DNA from: Aliiroseovarius subalbicans
GTDB lineage: Bacteria; Pseudomonadota; Alphaproteobacteria; Rhodobacterales; Rhodobacteraceae
Length of the DNA stretch: 64,000 nucleotides
Direction: 5' to 3'
Assembly (NCBI RefSeq): GCF_022678625.1
Contig: NZ_JALBYQ010000003.1
Coordinates: forward strand, 62,001 to 126,000
Part shown: piece after piece, positions 54,613-62,068 of the stretch
Layout: the number at the start of each line of letters is the position of its first letter
How positions within the stretch are numbered: the first letter of the stretch is position 1
Program-made: the position numbers and the translations under genes
Notes under the pieces: generated by a model
The model's input: only the letters and a program-made list of their open reading frames with translations
The model's database searches: none
What the model was told of the DNA's origin: nothing

Positions 54613-57600
54613 ATGCGGGTGACCAAGCATGAAAAAAATGCAAAAAAAACCGAAGGAAAATCGTCGATCAAACCGATTTTCTTCGACCCGACGTCGCACC
54701 GTCTTGTATTCTTAACCTTATTCTCGGGTATCTTCCTGATCTTGGTGTTGGTCTGGTTTTTCCTGTTTATTTCACACCTTTATAACGCGGAACTCCCGGA
54801 TATTTCCGCAGAAACCACGTCAGCGAGCAGTGAGGGCGCACCAGCCGATGCTCCTCATCTCCCGAGTCGCTGGACAGATGAACCGGCGACGACTTCGCCA
54901 ACGGCTCCGGGTTCAAATGAAATGCCGGATGTTGCCAGCGACGATACGTCGCCCAATGGAGAAGTCGCAGCGCATCGTGTCTTTCCGAACACCACGGTAC
55001 ACGCATTCATTCCCGCTTGGTCAATTGCCGGTTTGGCTGAAACGCGCGCGAACTTCGCCGCAGTCGACGTCCTGCTGCCGGAATGGTTTTCGATCAGTCC
55101 CAGTTCCGACGACCTGGTAAGTCTCCAGTCACCCCATCGTGAAAAGCTGCGAGAGCTTTGGCTACAGGACCGTTTCCGCGTCGAACTTTTTCCCGTCGCA
55201 AGGGTCGAATTCAGCAAAGGCGATGAAAGCGCGCCGTGGCTGACCTCCGCACAACGACGAATGGAACTTATCAAGGCAGCATCTTCTCTCGTCCTTGAGG
55301 AGGCATTCGATGGCCTTTGCTTCGACTTCGCCGGAGCGGCGCCAAAGGAAACCGAAGCGATCGCCGCTTTTTCCCTGGAGTTGAAGAACGCGTTCGAAAG
55401 CGTGGGAAAGGAAAGCTGCATCATCTCGGCAATCGACAGCGCGCTTTTCGAGCACTCGAAGATCGCCGATATGGCCCACCGGTTTATCGGTCTCGCCTTC
55501 CAGGAGCCCGGACCGTTCAGCGGACCCACACCCCTTGCAGCGCAGCACTGGTACGAAGACAATCTGAATGAAATTCTGTCCAGGCTCCCGGCGGAAAAAC
55601 TGGTCATCGCGCTTGGCAGCTTTGGCATGGATTGGATCAGTGGACAGCCCAACCCCGAATACCTGAACTTTTTCGACATCACCGAGGCGGTCGCCCTAAA
55701 CAACGGCTCCATCGAAATGGACCGCACCAGCCTGAACTCTCGCGCGTCCTTTCTGGATGACCGGAGGCGGAGGCACCAGGTCTGGTTTCTGGACGCTCTG
55801 AGCGCCCATAATCAATTGACCCGCGCGCCGCTTGATCGGATCGGCGGGGTGGCGATTTGGCCGGTCACCGGAACTGATCCCGGGTTCTGGGAACTCCTTT
55901 CCCCGGCACTCCCGTCCTTGAACACCACCCAGAACCTGCTGCCGACAATCAGTCCGGCCGCTCACGTCAAATACACCGGGAAAGGTCCTCTGCTCACGGT
56001 TCAAAACACGGCAGTTCCGGGGCGACGGGTTCTGACGACTGATCCGGAAAGCGGCTTGATCATCGACGCGAATTATCTGGAACTTCCCCGCGCTTTCACG
56101 GTCGCCTTGAATGGAGCGTTGCCGAGCAACACCGTCGTTCTTACGTTCGACGACGGGCCGAGCAAGGAATACACGCCGCAGATCCTGGATATCCTGAAGG
56201 AATATGACGTTCCGGCGGTGTTCTTTGTCGTCGGGTCCCGTGTTCTGAAATCCCCTGATATTGCCCGACGCATCGTCGAAGATGGGCATGAACTGGGCGT
56301 CCATACCTACTCCCACCCCAACATTGCCAAAATATCCGACTTGCGCCTCAAGTTGGAGCTTCATGCTTCTCAGGAGCTTATCGAAAGCGTTACGGGAACA
56401 AACACCCACCTGTTCCGCGCTCCTTATGGGTTTGATGAAAACCCTGAGACGCCCAAAGAGGCCGGGGTTCTCAACCTGCTGACCAACGAGAGGTATGTCG
56501 TGGTTGGAATTGAGATCGACTCGACAGACTGGACCCGGCCGGGCGCCGAAAAAATTGCAGAGACTGTTACGAGTCTCGTGCAGTCAGGACAGGGCAACGT
56601 GGTCCTGCTTCATGATGCAGGAGGAGACCGGGAACAGACGATCCTGGCCTTGCCGAAGATCATTGAGGCTTTGCGGGAAATGGGCATTTCATTTGTTCCC
56701 TTGTCCAGCATCACCGAGCAAAACGGTGGCTTTCAACCGGGCACGGGGGCGCAGGACCAAGACCAGATCAGCACCTACTCTTTCTGGGTAATCCGATCCT
56801 TGGAGAACGCCTTGACTGCGGCGTTCTTTTTCCTGATCACCGTCGGCATTGCCCGGTCGCTAACGGTTCTGGTGCTGGCGCTCATTAAGGAAAAACGCCC
56901 ACACAAAAGCGGCGACGCGGTATTGCCCGTCACCGTTTTGATTCCGGCGTTTTGCGAAGAAGCCGTCATCGTCAAGTCCGTGACATCGGTGCTTCAGTCG
57001 ACCTATCCGATTGACGAGGTGGTCGTCATTGATGACGGCTCTACTGACGAAACCGCCAAGGTCGTGCGTGACCATTTCGGGTCCGATCCGCGCGTCCGTC
57101 TGATCCAGCAGGACAACCAGGGAAAGGCAGAAGCCCTGAACGCAGGAATACGTTCGATTGATACGCCAGTGTTTGTCGCCATCGACGCCGATACCCTCAT
57201 TGCACCCGAGGCGATTGGCCTGTTGGTTAGGCATTTCAACGATGAAACGGTCGGGGCCGTGGCAGGCAATGTAAAAGTCGGGAACCGCCAGAATGCCCTG
57301 ACACGTCTTCAGGCCATCGAATACATCACGGCGCAAAATCTGGACCGTCGGGCTTTTGAAGTTCTCAACGGAATCATGGTTGTTCCCGGTTCGATCGGAG
57401 CCTGGCGCACACAGGCGGTGCGGGAAAGCGGCGGCTACACGACCCAGACTCTCGTCGAAGACGCCGACTTGACGGTATCCATTGTCCGACGCGGGCTCAG
57501 GGTCGTCTTTGAACCCAAGGCACACGCCTTTACCGAAGCACCCGAGACAATCCCGCAATGGATGCGGCAGAGGCTGCGCTGGCACTTCGGGATGTTGCAG

Positions 57601-58101
57601 ATCGCATGGAAGCACAAGTCTGCTTTCTTCGAGCGCCGCGCAATGGGAATGATCTCGATCCCGGACCTGGTTTTACATGGGGCGGTATTTTCGCTTTTCG
57701 CACCAATTGCGGACATCGTCATGGTCGTCAATTTGTTTGCCCTGTTTGAGAGTTTCACGGCTTCCCCTCAGGTATCGGCGCAATCTTCTCATGCGATTGT
57801 CGCAGGTGCCTATATTGCCTACCTGCTCTCAGATTTCGTGCTGGCGACGATTGCCTTCAGTCTTGAGCCGACCGAAAGCAAGCGGCTTTTGCCTTGGGTG
57901 CTGACCCAGAGATTTTTCTATCGGCAGATCTATTGGATGGTGGCCCTGCGGTCGATCGCTCGGGTAGCCACCGGGCGCTTTACCGGCTGGCGAAAAATCA
58001 CAAGGACCTCATCGGTCAAAAGCGCGAACACGCTGGGCCTTTCAAGAGACCAGGCCAGGATCGTCTCGACCAACAAGGTCGCACCTAAGCCCCCAAACTA
58101 G
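54613..58101 (+). CDS. Trimodular exopolysaccharide synthase: GH18-like, NodB deacetylase, GT2
   Basis: A 1162-residue membrane protein. TM helix at 32-53; linker; GH18-like domain (about 125-430) whose DGxDxDxE motif reads DGLCFDFA (233-240), without the catalytic Glu. NodB polysaccharide deacetylase (about 505-700) with intact TFDDGPS (511-517), HTYSHPN (564-570), RAPYG and LLHDAG. TM helices near 733-757, then a GT2 synthase domain (770-1000) with IDDGS (806-810), DAD (858-860), EDAD (949-952) and QRLRW (986-990), and further TM helices to about 1110. It suggests synthesis, export and periplasmic N-deacetylation of an amino-sugar polymer; the polymer is unknown. No PilZ domain was seen. 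Confidence 0.88.
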   Translation: MRVTKHEKNAKKTEGKSSIKPIFFDPTSHRLVFLTLFSGIFLILVLVWFFLFISHLYNAELPDISAETTSASSEGAPADAPHLPSRWTDEPATTSPTAPGSNEMPDVASDDTSPNGEVAAHRVFPNTTVHAFIPAWSIAGLAETRANFAAVDVLLPEWFSISPSSDDLVSLQSPHREKLRELWLQDRFRVELFPVARVEFSKGDESAPWLTSAQRRMELIKAASSLVLEEAFDGLCFDFAGAAPKETEAIAAFSLELKNAFESVGKESCIISAIDSALFEHSKIADMAHRFIGLAFQEPGPFSGPTPLAAQHWYEDNLNEILSRLPAEKLVIALGSFGMDWISGQPNPEYLNFFDITEAVALNNGSIEMDRTSLNSRASFLDDRRRRHQVWFLDALSAHNQLTRAPLDRIGGVAIWPVTGTDPGFWELLSPALPSLNTTQNLLPTISPAAHVKYTGKGPLLTVQNTAVPGRRVLTTDPESGLIIDANYLELPRAFTVALNGALPSNTVVLTFDDGPSKEYTPQILDILKEYDVPAVFFVVGSRVLKSPDIARRIVEDGHELGVHTYSHPNIAKISDLRLKLELHASQELIESVTGTNTHLFRAPYGFDENPETPKEAGVLNLLTNERYVVVGIEIDSTDWTRPGAEKIAETVTSLVQSGQGNVVLLHDAGGDREQTILALPKIIEALREMGISFVPLSSITEQNGGFQPGTGAQDQDQISTYSFWVIRSLENALTAAFFFLITVGIARSLTVLVLALIKEKRPHKSGDAVLPVTVLIPAFCEEAVIVKSVTSVLQSTYPIDEVVVIDDGSTDETAKVVRDHFGSDPRVRLIQQDNQGKAEALNAGIRSIDTPVFVAIDADTLIAPEAIGLLVRHFNDETVGAVAGNVKVGNRQNALTRLQAIEYITAQNLDRRAFEVLNGIMVVPGSIGAWRTQAVRESGGYTTQTLVEDADLTVSIVRRGLRVVFEPKAHAFTEAPETIPQWMRQRLRWHFGMLQIAWKHKSAFFERRAMGMISIPDLVLHGAVFSLFAPIADIVMVVNLFALFESFTASPQVSAQSSHAIVAGAYIAYLLSDFVLATIAFSLEPTESKRLLPWVLTQRFFYRQIYWMVALRSIARVATGRFTGWRKITRTSSVKSANTLGLSRDQARIVSTNKVAPKPPN

Positions 58102-58185
58102 ATGTCATGTGATGTGTGCGCGGGCATCGGCCCACTAAACCCGGTTCGCAGGGCGCGCGTTGGATGGTGGCCTTAGACGCCTCTT

Positions 58186-58223
58186 CAGAAGCAGGTTGCC
58201 GAAAGGTCGACAACCTGCTTCTG
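58186..58223. terminator. Convergent hairpin after the GH18/NodB/GT2 gene
   Basis: CAGAAGCAGGTTG (58186-58198) and CAACCTGCTTCTG (58211-58223) form a perfect 13-bp stem with a 12-nt loop, 85 bases past one stop and 10 bases from the convergent stop at 58233. No T-run, so it may act in both directions or stabilise 3' ends. Confidence 0.6.
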
Positions 58224-58232
58224 CCGCGCTCA

Positions 58233-58703
58233 TCAACTGCAGAGCTGAAACTGAACCGCACCTGAACCTGAGCCGAACCGCCGCATCGTGTATTTCTCGA
58301 TGTCGATCAGATATCCATCACCACCCAGGTTGTTGGTGCAACAGCCGTTACAATCAGAATCCGAGCACAGATCGAGCACCTGGACATCGATCTCCCGCGA
58401 ACCCTGGCGCAGCCGCAGAGTCTTTCCCCCGAACTTGCGCCAATGCTTTTCATGCACAGCTGCGATATTCGAACGCGCCACCCAGCTTTCGGATTTCTTG
58501 CCCCGAACACCATAGAACTGACCGGCCCATTTGCAGCCGTTATACTTGACGCATTCCGTGCTTCCCGGGTCGGGGTAGCTTTCGTAATTGGTCAGCCGCG
58601 CGGTCTGCCATTCACCTTCGCAGGCCTTCTCGGCCATCGCCGCGGGCGCGACAAAAAAGAGTGTAAGGAACAAAACTCGCTTGATTACCTTTAGCATTGC
58701 CAT
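58233..58703 (-). CDS. Small Cys-rich secreted protein, barwin/expansin-like (DPBB)
   Basis: A 156-residue protein starting at 58703 (GAGGAG at 7-base spacing): signal peptide LKVIKRVLFLTLFFVAPAAM-A, then about 132 residues with eight or more Cys. The pattern ARLTNYESYPDPGSTECVKY, SWVARSNIAAVHEKHWRKFG, KTLRLRQGSREIDVQVLDLC and GGDGYLIDIEKYTMRRFGSG is that of double-psi beta-barrel proteins (barwin, expansin, RlpA), which bind or act on polysaccharide. The paired Cys (SDCNGCC) are unusual. The frame is open a further 92 codons upstream without support. It is convergent with the polysaccharide synthase. Confidence 0.7.
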   Translation of the reverse strand: MAMLKVIKRVLFLTLFFVAPAAMAEKACEGEWQTARLTNYESYPDPGSTECVKYNGCKWAGQFYGVRGKKSESWVARSNIAAVHEKHWRKFGGKTLRLRQGSREIDVQVLDLCSDSDCNGCCTNNLGGDGYLIDIEKYTMRRFGSGSGAVQFQLCS

Positions 58704-59484
58704 GCTGCTCTCCTCATTCCGGGATTCGTTTCCGTTTCCCTCAATCCGTTTCGCTGGGATGGTGGGGTCCCTGATCGTATTTTGGAATTCTTCGATCGCT
58801 CTTTTTTGGGTTTTCCTGTTTACCCTTTTCCGTTCAGGGTGGTCAGAATATCGGCCAAGCCTGACGTCAGGGCAAAAGATGAAATCCTGAAGTTGTGAGT
58901 ACCGCTCACTCGCCCTGAATATCCATTCATGTTCTGCGTCTCCTCCAGGGTGCTCACGGGACAACCGGTGGTTTTGCACCTAAACGATATTCATGAATCT
59001 GGTTATTATTGTGTTCATTTGATGGATTCCATGTGCGATTGCAGCCTCAGCAGAAATCCGCCCAGCGTGCCCTCGACGAAAACACATGCCCCTCTGCGCT
59101 GGATCTAGCTCAAACCGCATATCTCACCGCAAACAGGACGTACAAAGAATGTCCGCCGCAAGATGTCAGTAGATCGAAGTCCGCACGACGGCTCTTCGTT
59201 CACAACGCAGCGCCCGGCCGACGCCAACTTGAAGCAAATCAGTGTGAAACCTTCCTGGGAAAAACACCCCGTGCCGCTTTCAAATCTATCGGAAAACAAG
59301 CGGATTAACGGGCGAACAAGGCGTGCAATCAAGCAAAGTTGTGAGTTTTCAGGAGCGATGGTAAAGCTTCTGTTCTAGCAAAGCTCGCGCCGCATCATCG
59401 ACATGATTTGGAGCACCCACTGTACAACGCTTGGATTACTCATATCCGATGCCGTTGAACGGGTTCACGACCAGAGGGACCAAC
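58704..59484. other. Gene-free region of about 780 bases
   Basis: No open frame here has a convincing ribosome site or protein character; the longest (59009-59308, plus) looks random. Composition is less GC-rich than core genes. The promoter for the Cys-rich secreted protein should lie near 58720-58850 and that for the oxidase near 59400-59470. No tRNA, repeat or recombination remnant was recognised. Confidence 0.55.
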
Positions 59485-60627
59485 ATGGCCATTGACCGTG
59501 ACCTGACCCACCCGGCGATTTCGGACCTGCGCCACAGCGCGAAGCAGCGGCTTCCAGGTTTTGCCTTTGAATACCTCGACAGCGGCACCGGGCGTGAACT
59601 GGGCGTGGCGCGCAATCGGCAAGCGCTGGACGACATCTTGTTTCTGCCTGCGATCCTGCATGGCAACCTTGTCCCGGACCTGCGTTGCAAGTTTCTAGGC
59701 CAAGATTTCGACTTACCGATCGGAATTGCCCCCGTGGGTATGTCGGGGATGATCTGGGCGGGTGCCGAGACTCTGCTGGCCAAGGGCGCGGTCTCAGCCA
59801 ACATCCCCTATTGCCAATCCACCGTCGCCGCCGAAGGGCCCGAGGAGGTCGGGCCGCATGTCGGCCAGAACGGCTGGTTCCAGCATTACCCGGTGAACAG
59901 CGCCGACATCCGGCGTGACATGTTGAAACGCATTCGCGCGGCAGGATTCACAAAATTGGTTATGACCGTGGATGTGCCAGGCGAAAGCCGGCGTGAGCGT
60001 CAGCGCCGCGCCCATGTGGCCATGCCTCCGAAACTAACCGCCAAGGTCGCCTGGCAGGTCCTGACCCACCCCGCCTGGGCGCTGGCAATGGCCCGTGTCG
60101 GCGCCCCGCGCATGCCCTTCCCCGAAAGCTATGTCGAGGCATCGGGCAGCGACGCTTTCGTGCACGCGGGTCGGGTGATCCGTGGCTGGCCCGACTGGGA
60201 CTACCTTCAGGCTCTGCGCGACGACTGGCAGGGCGACCTGATCGTGAAGGGTGTGCAAGACCCCGATGACGCCCGCCGGATGGCCGCGCTGGGGGTGAAC
60301 GCCGTCTGGGTGTCGAACCACGCCGGGCGCCAGTTCGAAGCTGGCCCCGCCGCGATCCACCGCCTGCCACTGATCCGCGAGGCTGTCGGCGCCGATCTGC
60401 CGCTGATCTATGACAGCGGAGTCGAAAGCGGTCTGGACATCATGCGCGCCATCGCCCTGGGTGCCGACATGGTGTTTCTGGGCAAGGCGTTTCATTTCGC
60501 TCTGGCGGCCCTGGGCGCCAAGGGCATTGCCCACCTGTTGCATATCCTGCGCGCCGACATGGTCGCGAACATGTCGCAGATCGGCGCCGCCCGACTGGAC
60601 GACCTGCCCGCGCGCCTGCTGCCCTGA
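59485..60627 (+). CDS. FMN-dependent alpha-hydroxy-acid oxidase/dehydrogenase (LldD-like)
   Basis: A 380-residue (beta/alpha)8 flavoprotein of the L-lactate dehydrogenase / glycolate oxidase family: FAFEYLDSGTGRELGVARNR, LPIGIAPVGMSGMIWAGAET, TKLVMTVDVPGESRRERQRR, DLIVKGVQDPDDARRMAALG, the catalytic His and Arg in WVSNHAGRQFE and LIYDSGVESGLDIMRAIALG. Starts at 59485 with AGAGGGA. Substrate could be L-lactate, glycolate, mandelate or another 2-hydroxy acid; context does not settle it. Confidence 0.88.
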   Translation: MAIDRDLTHPAISDLRHSAKQRLPGFAFEYLDSGTGRELGVARNRQALDDILFLPAILHGNLVPDLRCKFLGQDFDLPIGIAPVGMSGMIWAGAETLLAKGAVSANIPYCQSTVAAEGPEEVGPHVGQNGWFQHYPVNSADIRRDMLKRIRAAGFTKLVMTVDVPGESRRERQRRAHVAMPPKLTAKVAWQVLTHPAWALAMARVGAPRMPFPESYVEASGSDAFVHAGRVIRGWPDWDYLQALRDDWQGDLIVKGVQDPDDARRMAALGVNAVWVSNHAGRQFEAGPAAIHRLPLIREAVGADLPLIYDSGVESGLDIMRAIALGADMVFLGKAFHFALAALGAKGIAHLLHILRADMVANMSQIGAARLDDLPARLLP

Positions 60628-60728
60628 AACGTTCCCGTATCGGATTTCTCAACTCGACATTTCCAATACGTCAGGTAGGGTCAGGGCTTCCCCGGCATTG
60701 ACCGGGTCGGGCTGTGCAGGGAGGCACC

Positions 60729-61592
60729 ATGAAATATCATACTCCGGCGACATTCGAGGACGCCGTGGGCATCGCCGCAAACGCCACGGGCGTAACGCGG
60801 TTTCTGGCGGGTGGCACCGATGTTCTGGTGCAGCTGCGCGCCGATATCGTGACCCCGGATGACCTGATCGACGTGAAACACATCCCCGGCGTGCGCGACA
60901 TGACGCAAAACCCGGACGGCAGCTGGACAATCGGCGTGGCCGTTGCTGGCGCCGAAATGACGGAAAACCCCGCCTTGATCGCCGACTGGCCCGGCGTGGT
61001 CGAAGGCATGGACCTGATCGGATCAACCCAGGTGCAGGGCCGCGCCACACTGACCGGCAACCTGTGCAACGGATCGCCCGCAGGGGACGCAGTGCCCGGC
61101 ATGATCGCCGCAGGCGCCAGCGTGTCCGTGACCGGACCTGATGGCAGCCGCGAGGTCGCGGTGGAAGACATTCCCACCGGACCCGGCCGCACTTCGCTTG
61201 CCAAAGGCGAGATGGTGACCGCCGTGCACCTGCCCGCCCGTGGGCAGAACGGCGGCGATGCTTACCTGCGCTTCATTCCGCGCACGGAAATGGACATTGC
61301 CGTGGTCGGCTGTGCTGTGAACCTGCGTGTTGACGGGGACACGATCACCGAGGCGCGCGTGGCCCTGGGCGCTGTCGCCCCCACCGCGCGTCTGGTCGAA
61401 GACGCCGCCACGGCGCTCATAGGCTCCAAGCTGGACGACGCTGCGTTGGAGGCTTTGGCCGCAGCAGCGTCCGCCGCCTGCAACCCGATTGACGACAAAC
61501 GCGGCACGATTGAATTCCGCACCCACGTGGCCGGGGTTCTGGCCCAGCGGGCCGCCAAGATCGCTTATGCCCGCGCACGAGGTGAAAAATGA
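60729..61592 (+). CDS. Molybdenum hydroxylase FAD-binding subunit (CoxM type)
   Basis: A 287-residue FAD subunit of the xanthine dehydrogenase / CO dehydrogenase family. MKYHTPATFEDAVGIAANAT, the FAD motif FLAGGTDVLVQLRADI, DLIGSTQVQGRATLTGNLCN (second FAD loop with G-N-L-x-N) and a C-terminal CO-dehydrogenase-flavoprotein domain. Its TGA overlaps the ATG of the iron-sulfur subunit (ATGA). Order M-S-L is as in cox-like operons. Confidence 0.92.
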   Translation: MKYHTPATFEDAVGIAANATGVTRFLAGGTDVLVQLRADIVTPDDLIDVKHIPGVRDMTQNPDGSWTIGVAVAGAEMTENPALIADWPGVVEGMDLIGSTQVQGRATLTGNLCNGSPAGDAVPGMIAAGASVSVTGPDGSREVAVEDIPTGPGRTSLAKGEMVTAVHLPARGQNGGDAYLRFIPRTEMDIAVVGCAVNLRVDGDTITEARVALGAVAPTARLVEDAATALIGSKLDDAALEALAAAASAACNPIDDKRGTIEFRTHVAGVLAQRAAKIAYARARGEK

Positions 61593-62068
61593 CACAAGTA
61601 CATGTGACAACGACAGTAAACGGCGACGAGGTCGAGTTTCTGGCCGATCCGCGCGAAACGCTGCTGGATTGCCTGCGCGACAAGGTCGGTATGACCGGTG
61701 CCAAGGAAGGCTGCGGCACCGGCGATTGCGGCGCGTGCTCGGTCACGCTGGATGGCCGCCTGGTCTGTTCCTGCCTGGTGCTGGGGGTCGAAGCCGAAGG
61801 CAAAGACATCGGCACGATCGAAGGTATGGCGGATGGCGACGACCTGCACCCGCTGCAGGCAAAGTTCATCGAATACGCCGCGCTTCAGTGTGGCATCTGC
61901 ACGCCAGGCATCCTGGTCGCGACCGAAGCCTTGTTGAAGAAGAGCCCGGATCCGTCCGAGGAAGAAGTCCGGTACTGGCTGGCGGGCAACCTGTGCCGCT
62001 GCACCGGCTATGACAAGATTATCCGCGCCGTTCTGGACACCGCGCGTGACCTGCGGGAGGGCGTATAA
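61589..62068 (+). CDS. Molybdenum hydroxylase (2Fe-2S) subunit (CoxS type)
   Basis: A 159-residue subunit with two [2Fe-2S] clusters: the plant-ferredoxin-type KEGCGTGDCGACSVTLDGR and the helical-domain pair QCGICTPGIL and GNLCRCTGYDKI. It transfers electrons from the molybdenum site to FAD. Its TAA overlaps the start of the large subunit (TAATG). Confidence 0.94.
   Translation: MTQVHVTTTVNGDEVEFLADPRETLLDCLRDKVGMTGAKEGCGTGDCGACSVTLDGRLVCSCLVLGVEAEGKDIGTIEGMADGDDLHPLQAKFIEYAALQCGICTPGILVATEALLKKSPDPSEEEVRYWLAGNLCRCTGYDKIIRAVLDTARDLREGV

Noticed and set aside
59009-59308. 99-codon plus-strand frame in the 58.7-59.5 kb gap
   Set aside because: No ribosome site, random-looking composition with no fold pattern, and codon use unlike neighbouring genes.
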